Of a stretch of DNA of 64,000 nucleotides, positions 46,917 to 56,235 are shown piece after piece. The stretch lies in assembly GCF_900115925.1 (NCBI RefSeq), contig NZ_FOYF01000002.1, forward strand, positions 62,001-126,000, read 5' to 3'. The notes beneath the pieces were generated by a model. The model did no database searches and was not told the DNA's origin. It saw nothing but the letters and a program-made list of their open reading frames with translations. The translations under genes and the position numbers were made by a program. Each line of letters begins with the position of its first letter. Position 1 is the first letter of the stretch. The DNA is from Bacillus sp. cl95 (GTDB lineage Bacteria; Bacillota; Bacilli; Bacillales; Cytobacillaceae).

Positions 46917-47717
46917 CTATAGAAAAGTTCTTTTCACTTTTTCCCAAAAGGAGTTGTCTTTTAGTTTAACGGTCTTAATTTTTTGACCACTAAGTCGGAC
47001 GCTTACTTTTTCAACATGTTGAATGCTTAAGGCTTCATTATCCATGCCCATTGTTGGATGATCGTTTCCATCTTGAACCATCTTTAATGTAAGAGTGCGG
47101 TCTTCACTTAAGATAAATGGTGAACCTAACGTTCTATATAAGTTGTTGTTAACCGAAGCTAGTTCACTCACCTGCATGCATGCAAGCATTGGGTCTACAA
47201 CAGAGCCGTTTACTGATTTATTGTAAGCTGTACTGCCAGTAGGTGTCGCTACAATCATGCCGTCACCACGAAACGTTTCAAAATGAAGAGAATCAATGAA
47301 AACATCAATCACAAAGGTTTTGATTATAGCTGAACGAATACTAAATTCGTTCAAACAATAAAACTTAGTTTCATCGTCCACTGTTACCTCGATCGTTGGA
47401 TAGCGTCGTACTTCTATTTGTTCATTTGTCATAGCTTCTATCATTTTTGAAGTATCATTAATATGGAAATCACAATACATGCTTAAGTTTCCGGTAGTTG
47501 AAATGCCAGCGTACAAACAATCCTCACGGAAGCCTGATTTTCTCACAGCTTGAAGAAATGTCCCATCATCGCCGACACTTACAATAATATTGGCTTCACG
47601 GTAATCTTTAACGACTGAAAATCCATACCTGTTTGCTAAATCGTAAAGAGGTGCCACAGTTGCAAGCATTTCAGCGTCCTTCTTATGGTAAAAAAATAGA
47701 TTGCGTCGATTTGGCAT
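46917..47717 (-). CDS. nadK: NAD kinase (NadK2 / PpnKB type)
   Basis: ATP-dependent NAD kinase making NADP, 266 residues. The GDDGTF signature is at 49-54. A second conserved region includes GMIVATPTGSTAYN (in part) and NNLYRTLGSPF. Bacilli carry two NAD kinases. This one matches the YtdI copy in position and sequence. It is divergent from sppA. The ATG 47717 follows GGAGGAATGAAG. Cytoplasmic. Confidence 0.94.
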   Translation of the reverse strand: MPNRRNLFFYHKKDAEMLATVAPLYDLANRYGFSVVKDYREANIIVSVGDDGTFLQAVRKSGFREDCLYAGISTTGNLSMYCDFHINDTSKMIEAMTNEQIEVRRYPTIEVTVDDETKFYCLNEFSIRSAIIKTFVIDVFIDSLHFETFRGDGMIVATPTGSTAYNKSVNGSVVDPMLACMQVSELASVNNNLYRTLGSPFILSEDRTLTLKMVQDGNDHPTMGMDNEALSIQHVEKVSVRLSGQKIKTVKLKDNSFWEKVKRTFL

Positions 47718-47866
47718 CCTTCATTCCTCCATCCAGTTATGCAACGAATTTTTAGTACATCCTCCATTTGTTTGGTAAACTAATGGGGATAAATTAAGTT
47801 TAGCATGTTTTTGAAACATTTTGAAAGTAAGGACGTATTAATACAGACAAAGAAGGGGGAACAAAA

Positions 47867-48877
47867 ATGAATGGAAAACGTTGGGCAGCTTTAGGGATAG
47901 CTGCAGGATTGTTTTTAGTATCAATACTGATCAACTTTTTATCAGCTTTTGCGATCAAAGATGCAGAATCCACTTTTACAGACATGTTTGAAGTAAGTGA
48001 CGAAATGTTTGTGGAAGAAGTCATTGAAGAAGGCTCAGGAATGGAGAAAATCGCAGTATTAGATGTGAATGGTGTCATTCAGGATACGGGTGATGTGGGT
48101 TCGTTCTTTGAAAGTCCAGCATATAACCATAAAACCTTTATGGAAAGGCTCGAGTATGTGAAAGATGATGACTCAGTTAAAGGGATTATCATTAGAGTTA
48201 ATTCACCTGGTGGCGGAGTCGTAGAAAGTGCAGAGATCCATGCAAAGCTCAAAGAAATTCAGAAAGAAACTAAGAAACCAATCTACATATCAATGGGTTC
48301 AATGGCAGCTTCTGGAGGTTACTATATTTCTGCCCCAGCAGATAAGATTTTTGCTAGTCCAGAAACATTGACTGGCTCATTAGGTGTCATTATGCATGGG
48401 ATGAACTACGCAGGACTTGCGGAGAAGTATGGCGTCGACTTTGTAACAATCAAGAGTGGACCGTATAAAGACATTATGAGCCCGACAAGAGAAATGACAG
48501 AAGAAGAGCGTAAGATTTTACAGTCGATGATTGATAATTCATATGGAGGCTTTGTTAAAGTCATTTCCGAAGGTCGTGACCTTTCTGTTGAGCAAGTGAA
48601 AAAAATTGCTGATGGTCGCATTTATGATGGCCGCCAAGCTAAAGAACTCGATCTAATTGATGACTTTGGGTACTTAGAAGATGTGATTGAAAAGATGAAA
48701 AAAGATCATAAATTAAAGAATGCACAGGTTGTAAAATATACAGAAAACATGGGATTTGGCTCTCTATTTAGCATGGGAGCGCAAAAGATGATGGGAGAAG
48801 ATTTAGAAATGGCTGGTTTAATGAAGCTGCTATCTCATCCTAATTCGCCACGTCTCATGTATCTATACGCTGAATAA
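47867..48877 (+). CDS. sppA: Signal peptide peptidase SppA
   Basis: A membrane-bound Ser/Lys protease (S49 family) that degrades cleaved signal peptides and is linked to lantibiotic and envelope stress tolerance in B. subtilis. It is 336 residues with one N-terminal membrane segment (about 8-30). Nucleophile region [12 protein letters not shown], and general-base Lys region [18 protein letters not shown] is the oxyanion-type motif. ATG 47867 follows GGGGGAAC. It heads a probable operon with yteJ, 13 nt downstream. Confidence 0.94.
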   Translation: MNGKRWAALGIAAGLFLVSILINFLSAFAIKDAESTFTDMFEVSDEMFVEEVIEEGSGMEKIAVLDVNGVIQDTGDVGSFFESPAYNHKTFMERLEYVKDDDSVKGIIIRVNSPGGGVVESAEIHAKLKEIQKETKKPIYISMGSMAASGGYYISAPADKIFASPETLTGSLGVIMHGMNYAGLAEKYGVDFVTIKSGPYKDIMSPTREMTEEERKILQSMIDNSYGGFVKVISEGRDLSVEQVKKIADGRIYDGRQAKELDLIDDFGYLEDVIEKMKKDHKLKNAQVVKYTENMGFGSLFSMGAQKMMGEDLEMAGLMKLLSHPNSPRLMYLYAE

Positions 48878-48890
48878 GGAGGCTTGCAGC

Positions 48891-49430
48891 ATGGATAGAA
48901 ATGAAACGTCCATTGACCAACATATTGTAAGCGAGCCTCACCATGATGTATCTGACATCCATTCAGAACCTGATTTCTCACAAATGAGTGTCAGAGAGGA
49001 ATTTCATGCTCCGCTTCCAATAAGATACGCGGGGTTTTGGATGCGTTTTTGGGCTTATTTACTGGATTTAATTGTTGTAGGCAGTATTGACCGGATCATT
49101 ATTAACCCTTTATTTCGATTTTTAGATATCTCATTATACGAATTCAACATGTTGGCTCCTATTTCAGTGGCGACAGCTATTACCTTTTACTTGTATTTTG
49201 TGTTGATGACGAAGTTTTTCGGTCAGACGCTGGGGAAAATGTTATTCGGTTTGAGAGTTGTAAACCTTTCAGGAGATAAGCTTTCATGGGGAACGATTCT
49301 TTTTAGAGAATGGATTGGCAGATTTATCTCATCAACGGTAGTAGTAGGTTATATTATCGTAGCCTTCCTTCCCAAAAAACAAGGATTACATGATATTTTC
49401 GTCGATACATCGGTCATTCATGAAGAATAG
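48891..49430 (+). CDS. yteJ: RDD-family membrane protein YteJ
   Basis: A 179-residue protein. After a hydrophilic acidic N-terminus (about 1-45), an RDD domain with three membrane segments begins at YAGFWMRFWAYLLDL and ends in LPKKQGLHDIFVDT. B. subtilis YteJ is encoded next to SppA and acts as an inhibitor partner of it, as described in the literature. That role is inferred here from conserved neighbourhood. It is 13 nt after sppA with AAGGAGG inside the gap. Confidence 0.9.
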   Translation: MDRNETSIDQHIVSEPHHDVSDIHSEPDFSQMSVREEFHAPLPIRYAGFWMRFWAYLLDLIVVGSIDRIIINPLFRFLDISLYEFNMLAPISVATAITFYLYFVLMTKFFGQTLGKMLFGLRVVNLSGDKLSWGTILFREWIGRFISSTVVVGYIIVAFLPKKQGLHDIFVDTSVIHEE

Positions 49431-49432
49431 AA

Positions 49433-49471
49433 AAATAAACCTATCCAATCAGGATAGGTTTATTTTTTTTG
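49433..49471 (+). terminator. Terminator of sppA-yteJ
   Basis: Perfect AAATAAACCTATCC with its complement, then eight T. Confidence 0.9.
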
Positions 49472-49512
49472 TTTTCAGGCGAAAATAGTAGGCTGAAAGG
49501 TTGTGAACGGTA

Positions 49513-50208
49513 ATGAAGTGGCTGATCCTTGCGCTAGTAATCCTATTGTTCCTTCTCCTAGTTATTGTTGTTACGAAAATATCGATGAAAGTAAGCTACC
49601 AGCATGCTAAAGACAATGATCACCTGAAGCTAGAATTTAAGGCTTGGATGGGGTTACTCAGGTATAAACTGGATGTACCGCTTATCAAATTTGATGACAA
49701 CTCACCTACGATTGTTGTGAAAGAAAAAGTCCAAAAAGGCCAGCAAGAAAAAACAACTTCAGAAGATACAAAGCAGTTCTCAGCGCGTGATCTTGTAAAT
49801 GGGGTTCACGATACAAAAGAAATGCTTGTCCATGTTTTTGGACTACATAAAATTATTCGGAAATTTCTTAAGAAGGTTTCTGTTCGGAAAATTGAATGGC
49901 AATCTGTCGTTGGACTTGGGGAAGCATCACATACCGCAATGATCGCAGGCGCATTATGGGCAATTAAAGGCAGTTTGCTAGGTTTGATCAGCCACTATTT
50001 TAGACTCAAAGATATGCCCAATATAGTCATACATCCTCAATTTCAAATGACGATATCTCAAACTCGCTTTTCATGTATTTTTGAGTTTCGTATCGGGCAT
50101 GCTATTGTGGTAGGTTTAAAATTGTTTAAGTTTTGGAAAGGCGGACGTCCGAATTTCAAAACAAAACCATTGTCTGTCATGTCAAATGACAAATCAAAAT
50201 CCGTTTGA
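49513..50208 (+). CDS. ytfI: DUF2953 membrane protein YtfI
   Basis: A 231-residue DUF2953 protein. A very hydrophobic N-terminal membrane segment (about 2-22), then a soluble part with VVGLGEASHTAMIAGALWA near 135-155. B. subtilis ytfI and ytfJ are adjacent in the same way and are sporulation genes. Function not known. ATG 49513 has a weak AAAGG upstream. ytfJ starts 16 nt after its stop. Confidence 0.85.
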   Translation: MKWLILALVILLFLLLVIVVTKISMKVSYQHAKDNDHLKLEFKAWMGLLRYKLDVPLIKFDDNSPTIVVKEKVQKGQQEKTTSEDTKQFSARDLVNGVHDTKEMLVHVFGLHKIIRKFLKKVSVRKIEWQSVVGLGEASHTAMIAGALWAIKGSLLGLISHYFRLKDMPNIVIHPQFQMTISQTRFSCIFEFRIGHAIVVGLKLFKFWKGGRPNFKTKPLSVMSNDKSKSV

Positions 50209-50224
50209 GTAGGAGGCAACTGTA

Positions 50225-50704
50225 ATGTCAGATCATCCAATTCAAGGTCTCATGACAACTGCCATGGAAAGCCTGAAAGAAATGATAGACGTAAATACAA
50301 TCATAGGCGATCCGGTCGAAACCCCTGATGGTAGCGTCATATTAACCGTATCAAAAGTAGGATTTGGTTTCGCCGCTGGTGGAAGTGAATTTGTTCTTGA
50401 TGGCACACCTTCAGGTGGTGGGGGAGAGCAAGGTCAGAAAAAGGGTCATCCTTTTGGAGGAGGTAGTGGTGGAGGAGTCTCTATCACGCCAATTGCATTT
50501 TTAATCGTTAATTCACATGGTGTAAAAATGCTACATCTGGATGAAAGTACCCATCTTTTCGAAAAGATTTTAGATTTGGCACCTCAAGCAGTTGAAAAAA
50601 TGCAACATATGTTTTCTAAAAAGGATCAGGGTGGAAACAATCAATCTCATCAAAACAGCCGTCCAGAGCCAAATCACTATCCAAAACAAGATCTTGATTT
50701 TTAA
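50225..50704 (+). CDS. ytfJ: GerW-family sporulation protein YtfJ
   Basis: A 159-residue YtfJ/GerW protein expected in the forespore and needed for proper germination or spore integrity. The family core is TVIGDPVETPDG-like here (NTIIGDPVETPDGS at 24-37) with VSKVGFGFAAGGSEF. A glycine-rich stretch (GGGSGGGVSI near 79-88) and the SHGVKML end are typical. The polar C-terminus is variable. AGGAGG precedes ATG 50225. Operon with ytfI. Confidence 0.92.
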   Translation: MSDHPIQGLMTTAMESLKEMIDVNTIIGDPVETPDGSVILTVSKVGFGFAAGGSEFVLDGTPSGGGGEQGQKKGHPFGGGSGGGVSITPIAFLIVNSHGVKMLHLDESTHLFEKILDLAPQAVEKMQHMFSKKDQGGNNQSHQNSRPEPNHYPKQDLDF

Positions 50705-50711
50705 AAAGCAG

Positions 50712-50748
50712 AAGCTGACTCGCCAGCTGTTTGAGTCAGCTTTTTTAT
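50712..50748 (+). terminator. Terminator of ytfI-ytfJ
   Basis: AAGCTGACTC with GAGTCAGCTT, then TTTT. Confidence 0.85.
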
Positions 50749-50796
50749 TTGCGGTTTATCTTAGTGTCTAACTATGGGCACTTCCGCTTTTCTGAT

Positions 50797-50947
50797 TGTC
50801 TAGCTTCAGGCGCCATCGGCTCGAAGTTGTTTCCTAATTCCGAAACAACCTTGGTCATAAGCCATTCGCTTCGGAAGGCAAAGAACGCCTTCTGCCAGCG
50901 CTCGTCTTATGCTTGTCGCCGATAAGCAGGCGCCTTCCGCTTTTCTA
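50797..50947. repeat. Family C intergenic repeat, short copy (about 150 bp)
   Basis: It opens TTGTCTAGCTTCAGGCGCC and closes GGCGCCTTCCGCTTTTC, with inverted ends. It shares GAAACAACCTTGGTCATAAGCC and CGTCTTATGCTTGTCG blocks (in part) with 35067-35485. It lies just ahead of the tpx promoter. Confidence 0.75.
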
Positions 50948-50958
50948 GTACAAATCAA

Positions 50959-50987
50959 TTGCAAAAAAGATTCTGAAAAGATATGAT
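50959..50987 (+). promoter_or_regulatory. Sigma-A promoter of tpx
   Basis: TTGCAA (50959-50964), 17-nt spacer, TATGAT (50982-50987), 38 nt before the tpx start. Confidence 0.6.
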
Positions 50988-51024
50988 TTACACTGTACAT
51001 ACGAACTCAAGGAGGATGAAAGCA

Positions 51025-51525
51025 ATGGCATCTATTACTTTTAAAGGAAATCCAGTAACATTGTTAGGAAATGAAGTGAAAGTAGGAGATAAAGCTCCTA
51101 ACTTTACAGTATTGGCTAACGACATGTCAGCAGTAACTTTAGAAAACACAAAAGGTCAAGTACGATTAATTACTTCTGTTCCTTCTATCGATACGGGTGT
51201 TTGTGACGCTGAAACACGCCGTTTTAACGAAGAATCTTCAAAACTAGATAATGTAAAAATTCTAACAGTGAGTGTGGATCTTCCATTTGCTCAAAAGCGC
51301 TGGTGTGCGGCTGCTGGAATTGAAAACGTTCAAACTCTATCTGACCACAGAGAATTATCATTCGGAGAAGCTTATGGAGTTGCGATCAAGGAACTTCGCT
51401 TACTTGCTCGTGCAGTATTCGTAGTTGACTCTAGCGACACAGTTACATATGTGGAATATGTAAGTGAAGCAACTGAGCATCCAAACTATGAAGCAGCTGT
51501 AGAAGCAGCTAAACAAGCAAAATAA
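51025..51525 (+). CDS. tpx: Thiol peroxidase Tpx
   Basis: An atypical 2-Cys peroxiredoxin of 166 residues that reduces peroxides using thioredoxin. Peroxidatic Cys60 lies in [14 protein letters not shown] and resolving Cys94 in [11 protein letters not shown] 51025 is right because AAGGAGG ends 9 nt upstream. The ATG at 51016 touches that site. A good promoter and terminator flank it, so it is monocistronic. In B. subtilis it is part of the thiol-stress (Spx) response. No Spx element can be judged here. Confidence 0.97.
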   Translation: MASITFKGNPVTLLGNEVKVGDKAPNFTVLANDMSAVTLENTKGQVRLITSVPSIDTGVCDAETRRFNEESSKLDNVKILTVSVDLPFAQKRWCAAAGIENVQTLSDHRELSFGEAYGVAIKELRLLARAVFVVDSSDTVTYVEYVSEATEHPNYEAAVEAAKQAK

Positions 51526-51539
51526 ACTTAAATGACATT

Positions 51540-51574
51540 AAAAGGTTCCTTTTCTGGGGCCTTTTATTTTTTTG
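51540..51574 (+). terminator. Terminator of tpx
   Basis: AAAAGGTTCC with GGGGCCTTTT, then seven T after an A. Confidence 0.7.
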
Positions 51575-51648
51575 AGGTCATTCGCTTGTGAAAGACAACC
51601 AACCTCGCTAAAATGAGTGAGTAAGAGAAACGAACGGGAGGAAGAAAA

Positions 51649-52635
51649 ATGAAAATCTCTCCGGTAGAACAATTGTTTACCGTACTTAATGAGACTGCTC
51701 TAGTCTTACAAGAAGAGTTGTCTTGTACATATCTTGAAGCATTGGCGGAAACAGGTGAAAATCTGTTCCATAACTCTATCCTACAGGAAGAGTTAAGTGA
51801 GTTAACGGTAAAGAGACTTCAAAAGCAGTATGAAGAAGTACCGCTTGCAAAGTTTTCAAAAGAAGAACTTCGTAAAGCATTTCAGCTTGTCATTCTAAAG
51901 GGGATGAAAGAGAATGTCCAACCAAATCACCAAATGACCCCTGATGCTGTCGGAATGTTAGTGGCATACTTAGTTGGCAAGTTTGTTAAAGCTTCTTCTT
52001 TTAAAATACTTGATCCGGCAGTTGGCACAGGTAACTTATTAACCACTGTCCTTAATCAGCTTTCTGATAAACAAATTGAATCCATTGGGATTGAAGTGGA
52101 CGATCTTCTAATCAAACTGGCATATATTAATGCAAACTTGCAGGAGCATCCTATTGAATTATTCAATCAAGATAGTCTTGAACCGTTGTTTGTAGCTCCA
52201 TCTGACGTAGTGGTGAGTGATTTACCAGTAGGTTATTATCCAAATGATGTGAGAGCAGAAGACTATGAATTGAAAGCAGATAAAGGCCACTCCTTTGCCC
52301 ACCATTTGTTTATTGAACAATCCGTTCGTCATACAAAGCCAAGCGGATATTTATTCTTTGTGATTCCAAATGGGCTATTTGAAAGTGAACAAGCAGGCAA
52401 ACTAAGAGAATTCTTAAAGAATCATGTGATTGTTCAAGGAATTCTTCAGCTGCCGCAATCGATGTTCAAGAACAAAAATGCAGCAAAGAGTATATTCATT
52501 CTTCAAAAGAAGGGTGAAGGTGTAGAAGCTCCTAAAGAAGCATTACTAGCAAATCTTCCATCGCTATCGAATGCTTTGGAAATGGACAAGATGCTAAGAA
52601 AAATTGATAAGTGGCATTCAGATAATAAGAAGTAG
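51649..52635 (+). CDS. ytxK: YtxK, class I SAM-dependent (N6-DNA-methylase-like) protein
   Basis: A 328-residue protein of the HsdM/N6-DNA-methylase fold without a specificity subunit nearby. The SAM motif I is DPAVGTGNLL (near 124-133). Where DNA methylases have NPPY/F, this has DLPVGYY, a changed catalytic motif shared by the YtxK group as I recall it. It is conserved between tpx and ackA in bacilli. DNA methylation is therefore doubtful and the substrate unknown. GGGAGG precedes ATG 51649. Confidence 0.87.
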   Translation: MKISPVEQLFTVLNETALVLQEELSCTYLEALAETGENLFHNSILQEELSELTVKRLQKQYEEVPLAKFSKEELRKAFQLVILKGMKENVQPNHQMTPDAVGMLVAYLVGKFVKASSFKILDPAVGTGNLLTTVLNQLSDKQIESIGIEVDDLLIKLAYINANLQEHPIELFNQDSLEPLFVAPSDVVVSDLPVGYYPNDVRAEDYELKADKGHSFAHHLFIEQSVRHTKPSGYLFFVIPNGLFESEQAGKLREFLKNHVIVQGILQLPQSMFKNKNAAKSIFILQKKGEGVEAPKEALLANLPSLSNALEMDKMLRKIDKWHSDNKK

Positions 52636-52643
52636 CTATGGTT

Positions 52644-52676
52644 CCGATACATTAAAGTGTATCGGTTCTTTTTTTG
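52644..52676 (+). terminator. Terminator of ytxK
   Basis: CCGATACA/TGTATCGG stem, then TTCTTTTTTT. Confidence 0.85.
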
Positions 52677-52697
52677 GGGAAATGGATATAAAAAATT

Positions 52698-52775
52698 GGT
52701 TATGTTAAAGGACATTGTTAATTTTCTGTACTTTGTTGACCGGAGCGGAAATTGACAGGAAAGTATTACAAAGCT
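52698..52775 (+). mobile_element. MITE-like repeat, family A copy 3 (78 bp)
   Basis: It starts GGTTATGTTAAAG and ends ATTACAAAGCT. Perfect 8-bp flanking repeats AAAAAATT are at 52690-52697 and 52776-52783. The inner tract CTTTGTTGACCGGAGCGGAA is shared with the other copies. Confidence 0.75.
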
Positions 52776-52858
52776 AAAAAATTTAAAAATCAACTCATTT
52801 AAAGCCAAAAGTTGAATTGTATGAATAGTGAAAGTATCTGAATATATTTACATTTAAT

Positions 52859-52872
52859 TGAAAACGGTACCA
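52859..52872 (+). promoter_or_regulatory. cre-like CcpA site upstream of ackA
   Basis: TGAAAACGGTACCA agrees with the cre consensus except for G at the ninth position. It is 150 nt before ackA, the kind of upstream place from which CcpA activates ackA in B. subtilis. Confidence 0.6.
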
Positions 52873-53022
52873 TGTGATTATATACCTTGAAATGTCGAGA
52901 ATACAGTGTTTAAATTGGGAATTGAGAGAAAAAAAACAGATTGTTATGTGCAAAATAAATTTGTACGAGATCTTCATAAATATAATTTTTGACTTTTTTA
53001 TAAAAAGGGGCGCTAGAAAATT

Positions 53023-54210
53023 ATGAGTAAAATCATTGCAATTAATGCCGGCAGTTCATCTTTGAAATTTCAATTGTTTGAAATGCCAAGCGAAGAAGTT
53101 ATTACAAAAGGTCTAATCGAGCGAATCGGTCTGAGCGACGCTGTATTCAATATCACTGTTAACGGTGAAAAAGTAAAAGAAATCACTGATATTCCAGATC
53201 ACGCTGTTGCCGTAAAACTTCTTTTAGATAAGTTGACGAGCGCTGGAATCATTAAGTCACTTGATGAGATCAATGGAATTGGTCACCGTGTAGTGCATGG
53301 CGGTGAAGAATTTGACGATTCTATTCTCATTAATGATGAAGTTCTTGCTAAAATTGAAGCTTTGTCTGAACTAGCTCCACTTCACAACCCGGCAAATATT
53401 ACAGGGATCAAAGCTTTCCAACAAGTACTTCCAAACGTACCTGCTGTTGCAGTATTCGATACGGCATTCCACCAAACTATGCCAGAAAGTTCATTCCTTT
53501 ATAGCTTACCTTACGAGTACTATGAAAAATACGGAATCCGTAAGTATGGTTTCCACGGTACTTCTCACAAGTATGTGTCAGAGAGAACGGCTGAATTGTT
53601 AGGCCGCCCGGTTGAGCAACTAAGATTAATTTCTTGTCACTTAGGTAATGGTGCAAGTATCGCAGCAATCGAAGGTGGTAAATCCATCGATACGTCTATG
53701 GGATTCACTCCACTTGCTGGTGTAACAATGGGAACACGTTCAGGAAATATTGACCCTGCTCTTATTCCATTTATTATGGAGAAAACAGGAATGACAGCTG
53801 ATGGTGTTCTTGATGTTTTAAACAAAAAGAGCGGAATGTTAGGTGTATCAGGTTTTTCAAGCGATCTTCGTGACATTGAAGTTGAAGCTGAAAAAGGGAA
53901 TGACCGTGCAGAATTGGCTTTAGAGGTTTTTGCAAATCGCATTCATAAATATATTGGGTCTTATGCATCTCGTATGTGTGGTGTTGATGCTATCGTGTTC
54001 ACTGCAGGTATTGGTGAAAACAGCGATGTTATCAGAGAGAGAGTCCTAAATGGACTTGAATTCATGGGCGTTTACTGGGATCCAGCATTAAATAAAGTAA
54101 GAGGCGAGGAAGCATTTATTAACTATCCTCACTCACCAGTTAAGGTATTGATTGTTCCGACAAACGAAGAGGTCATGATCGCACGTGACGTTGTGCGCTT
54201 GGCACAATAA
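53023..54210 (+). CDS. ackA: Acetate kinase AckA
   Basis: Converts acetyl phosphate and ADP to acetate and ATP in overflow metabolism, 395 residues, cytoplasmic. The family signatures are [12 protein letters not shown] (6-17) and GYRVVHGG-like GHRVVHGGE (near 87). HGTSH and the active-site Arg region [13 protein letters not shown], in part, are also present. ATG 53023 follows AAGGGGCG. It is preceded by a cre-like site and a family A repeat and followed by a strong terminator. No -10/-35 pair could be assigned with confidence. Confidence 0.97.
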   Translation: MSKIIAINAGSSSLKFQLFEMPSEEVITKGLIERIGLSDAVFNITVNGEKVKEITDIPDHAVAVKLLLDKLTSAGIIKSLDEINGIGHRVVHGGEEFDDSILINDEVLAKIEALSELAPLHNPANITGIKAFQQVLPNVPAVAVFDTAFHQTMPESSFLYSLPYEYYEKYGIRKYGFHGTSHKYVSERTAELLGRPVEQLRLISCHLGNGASIAAIEGGKSIDTSMGFTPLAGVTMGTRSGNIDPALIPFIMEKTGMTADGVLDVLNKKSGMLGVSGFSSDLRDIEVEAEKGNDRAELALEVFANRIHKYIGSYASRMCGVDAIVFTAGIGENSDVIRERVLNGLEFMGVYWDPALNKVRGEEAFINYPHSPVKVLIVPTNEEVMIARDVVRLAQ

Positions 54211-54216
54211 CATATC

Positions 54217-54257
54217 AAAAAGGCAAAGGTTGCTTTCATGCACCTTTGCCTTTTTAT
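54217..54257 (+). terminator. Terminator of ackA
   Basis: AAAAAGGCAAAGGT with ACCTTTGCCTTTTT (allowing the loop). Confidence 0.88.
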
Positions 54258-54320
54258 ATTCTTTTACTTTGATATGCTATACTGTAAGAAAAAGTATACT
54301 TTTGTCAGGAGGGTAACCCC

Positions 54321-55169
54321 GTGCCATTTACTGATCGTGAATTGAAAGTGTATGAAGAGATTAAAGACTGGGAAAGTAGACTCTTGAGCTATGAGCCAAA
54401 TGATTTTCAACTTACATATGAAAAATATTTAGAGAATGCCTTTTCTTTATTACCTGATGAAACACAAAAACAATTTTTTACCTTAGTTGATAGTTGGATG
54501 TTCCATTTACACGCGATTATTCAGGGGTCACAATTGCAACTAGATGCAAAACAAAGAGTCCTGACTGCGGGTAGGATTTTTAGTCAAGATATTGAAAAGA
54601 TTGAGGATATGCGAAAGCTTGAAATTGATCAACTTCAATATATTGCTCAACAGCAGATTGCCAGACATCGCCTCTATTCTTTTACACAAGGCGGGTTAGC
54701 AGGAACAGGCGGAGCACTATTGTTAGGGATGGACATTCCTGCAATGGCGGTGATAAATTTGCGTGCTGTTCAGCTCATTGCCATGACATATGGGTTTGAA
54801 GTGAATACTCCTTACGAAATGATGACATCCTTAAAAGTCTTCCATACAGCAACTTTGCCACAACGTCTACAAAAACAAGGATGGGAAACATTAACTACTG
54901 AAATTGAAAACGTGAGCGGCACTTATTTTTATGAAGGTAATGAAGAATTGACAGATGTGACCTGGGTGGAACAACCTGTCCAACAATTGCTTAAGGCAAT
55001 GGTAATTACGATTTTTAGAAAAAAAATGGTGCAAGGTATCCCACTAGTTAGTATGGCTATCGGGGCAGGTGCGAATTATCAACTAACAAGAAAAGTTACT
55101 GATTTTGCCCATCATTACTATAAACTTCGTTACCTTTCCGACAAGGGAGATGGACCTCTTGAGTATTGA
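54321..55169 (+). CDS. EcsC-family protein
   Basis: A 282-residue protein similar to the EcsC family. The central glycine- and alanine-rich hydrophobic stretch (FTQGGLAGTGGALLLGMDIPAM in part, near 131-152) and a second one near 240-258 (IPLVSMAIGAGANYQL) are typical. Membrane association is likely. No EcsA/EcsB genes are nearby, so this is a stand-alone paralogue, function unknown. The start is GTG 54321 after AGGAGGG. Its stop overlaps the moaB start by about 11 nt. Confidence 0.8.
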   Translation: MPFTDRELKVYEEIKDWESRLLSYEPNDFQLTYEKYLENAFSLLPDETQKQFFTLVDSWMFHLHAIIQGSQLQLDAKQRVLTAGRIFSQDIEKIEDMRKLEIDQLQYIAQQQIARHRLYSFTQGGLAGTGGALLLGMDIPAMAVINLRAVQLIAMTYGFEVNTPYEMMTSLKVFHTATLPQRLQKQGWETLTTEIENVSGTYFYEGNEELTDVTWVEQPVQQLLKAMVITIFRKKMVQGIPLVSMAIGAGANYQLTRKVTDFAHHYYKLRYLSDKGDGPLEY

Positions 55170-55671
55170 TGAACACAAGCGGGAAACTCCTGAAGAAATA
55201 AGATTCAAGGTTATCACAGTAAGTGATACGAGGGACAAAGAAACCGATAAAAGTGGCCGTCTAATGATTCAATTGCTTGAACAATCAGGTCATGCTATGG
55301 CTGATTATGTTATTGTCAAAGACGAACAAGAAGCCATAAGAGCAGAGATTATCAGTGGTTGTAATAGAGAAGACATAGATGTTGTGTTAACGAACGGCGG
55401 AACGGGAATTGCGAAACGTGACGTTACGATTGAAACCATTCAACAACTACTTGAAAAGGAAATTGTCGGGTTCGGTGAATTGTTTCGATTCTTGAGTTAT
55501 CAGGAGGATATCGGTTCAGCAGCCATACTATCCCGTGCCATTGCAGGTGTATTGAATAATACAGCTATTTTTGCCACACCTGGGTCCACTGGGGCAGTTA
55601 AGCTAGCGATGACTCGCCTCATTCTGCCTGAACTAGGACACGTTGTAAAAGAATTACGAAAAGATTTGTAA
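55159..55671 (+). CDS. moaB: Molybdenum cofactor biosynthesis protein MoaB
   Basis: A 170-residue MoaB/MogA-type adenylyltransferase fold protein acting on molybdopterin. Motifs visible are VSDTRDKETDKSG, LTNGGTGIAKRDVT and TPGSTGAVKLAM. The TTG at 55159 gives MSIDEHK, which matches the B. subtilis N-terminus, and AAGGGAG lies about 10 nt upstream. The ATG at 55150 is only 1-2 nt from that site. It overlaps the preceding gene, so the two are coupled. No other moa genes are in the window. Confidence 0.9.
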   Translation: MSIDEHKRETPEEIRFKVITVSDTRDKETDKSGRLMIQLLEQSGHAMADYVIVKDEQEAIRAEIISGCNREDIDVVLTNGGTGIAKRDVTIETIQQLLEKEIVGFGELFRFLSYQEDIGSAAILSRAIAGVLNNTAIFATPGSTGAVKLAMTRLILPELGHVVKELRKDL

Positions 55672-55676
55672 AATGA

Positions 55677-55723
55677 AAAGACGCCATTCCTAACTAATCC
55701 AGGAAGGGCGTCTTTTCATTTTT
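55677..55723 (+). terminator. Terminator of moaB
   Basis: AAAAGACGCC..TTCCT with AGGAAGGGCGTCTTTT, then ATTTTT. Confidence 0.85.
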
Positions 55724-55753
55724 GGGACATAAAGAAATCATACTTTTCGATTA

Positions 55754-56068
55754 TTATTGATGCATCTTCTCCGTAACCCCTTGATTGGCACGATACCAAA
55801 GCCAAAGTTCGTTGATGACCGATGCGTGATCAGCGATTTCTGTATTCAATTGGCAAGAACGAGGAAAATCGCTTTCGACAGACAGCTTTGCTTGTTTGTG
55901 GTTAATAATTTGTTCGATATCATGAATACGATCAGGAATTGTACCGCGAATTTTCTCCCATTTAAAAAGAATCTCCTGCTGAACATCTATTGCTAATTCA
56001 CTAAATTCAATATTCAAATCAGGCAATGGAATGCCTAGTCGAGAATCATAAATGAAGTATTCATCCAT
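55754..56068 (-). CDS. Small hypothetical protein
   Basis: A 104-residue soluble protein with no family I can name. It is acidic at the N-terminus (MDEYFIYDS), probably all-helical in the middle, and ends ELWLWYRANQGVTEKMHQ. A good ribosome site, CGGAGG, lies 9 nt before ATG 56068, and the frame is closed neatly by flanking non-coding DNA, which supports it as a real gene. It lies tail to tail with moaB and divergent from argG. Confidence 0.68.
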   Translation of the reverse strand: MDEYFIYDSRLGIPLPDLNIEFSELAIDVQQEILFKWEKIRGTIPDRIHDIEQIINHKQAKLSVESDFPRSCQLNTEIADHASVINELWLWYRANQGVTEKMHQ

Positions 56069-56235
56069 AGTTTAGTGCCTCCGAAAATTCATAGTTATCT
56101 TATTTTACTATATTATGAAAAAGCTTTCACGGACTTTGTATTTTCTTTTATTAGATAGATGGAAATTAATTTTTATACTTTTTTATGTATAAGTATTGAA
56201 TTTTATTATGAGAGTTGCTATTATGATAAAAGAAT

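Noticed and set aside
52955-52986. TATAAT at 52981 with TTGTAC as an ackA promoter
   Set aside because: The spacer would be only 14 nt. The true ackA promoter is left unassigned.
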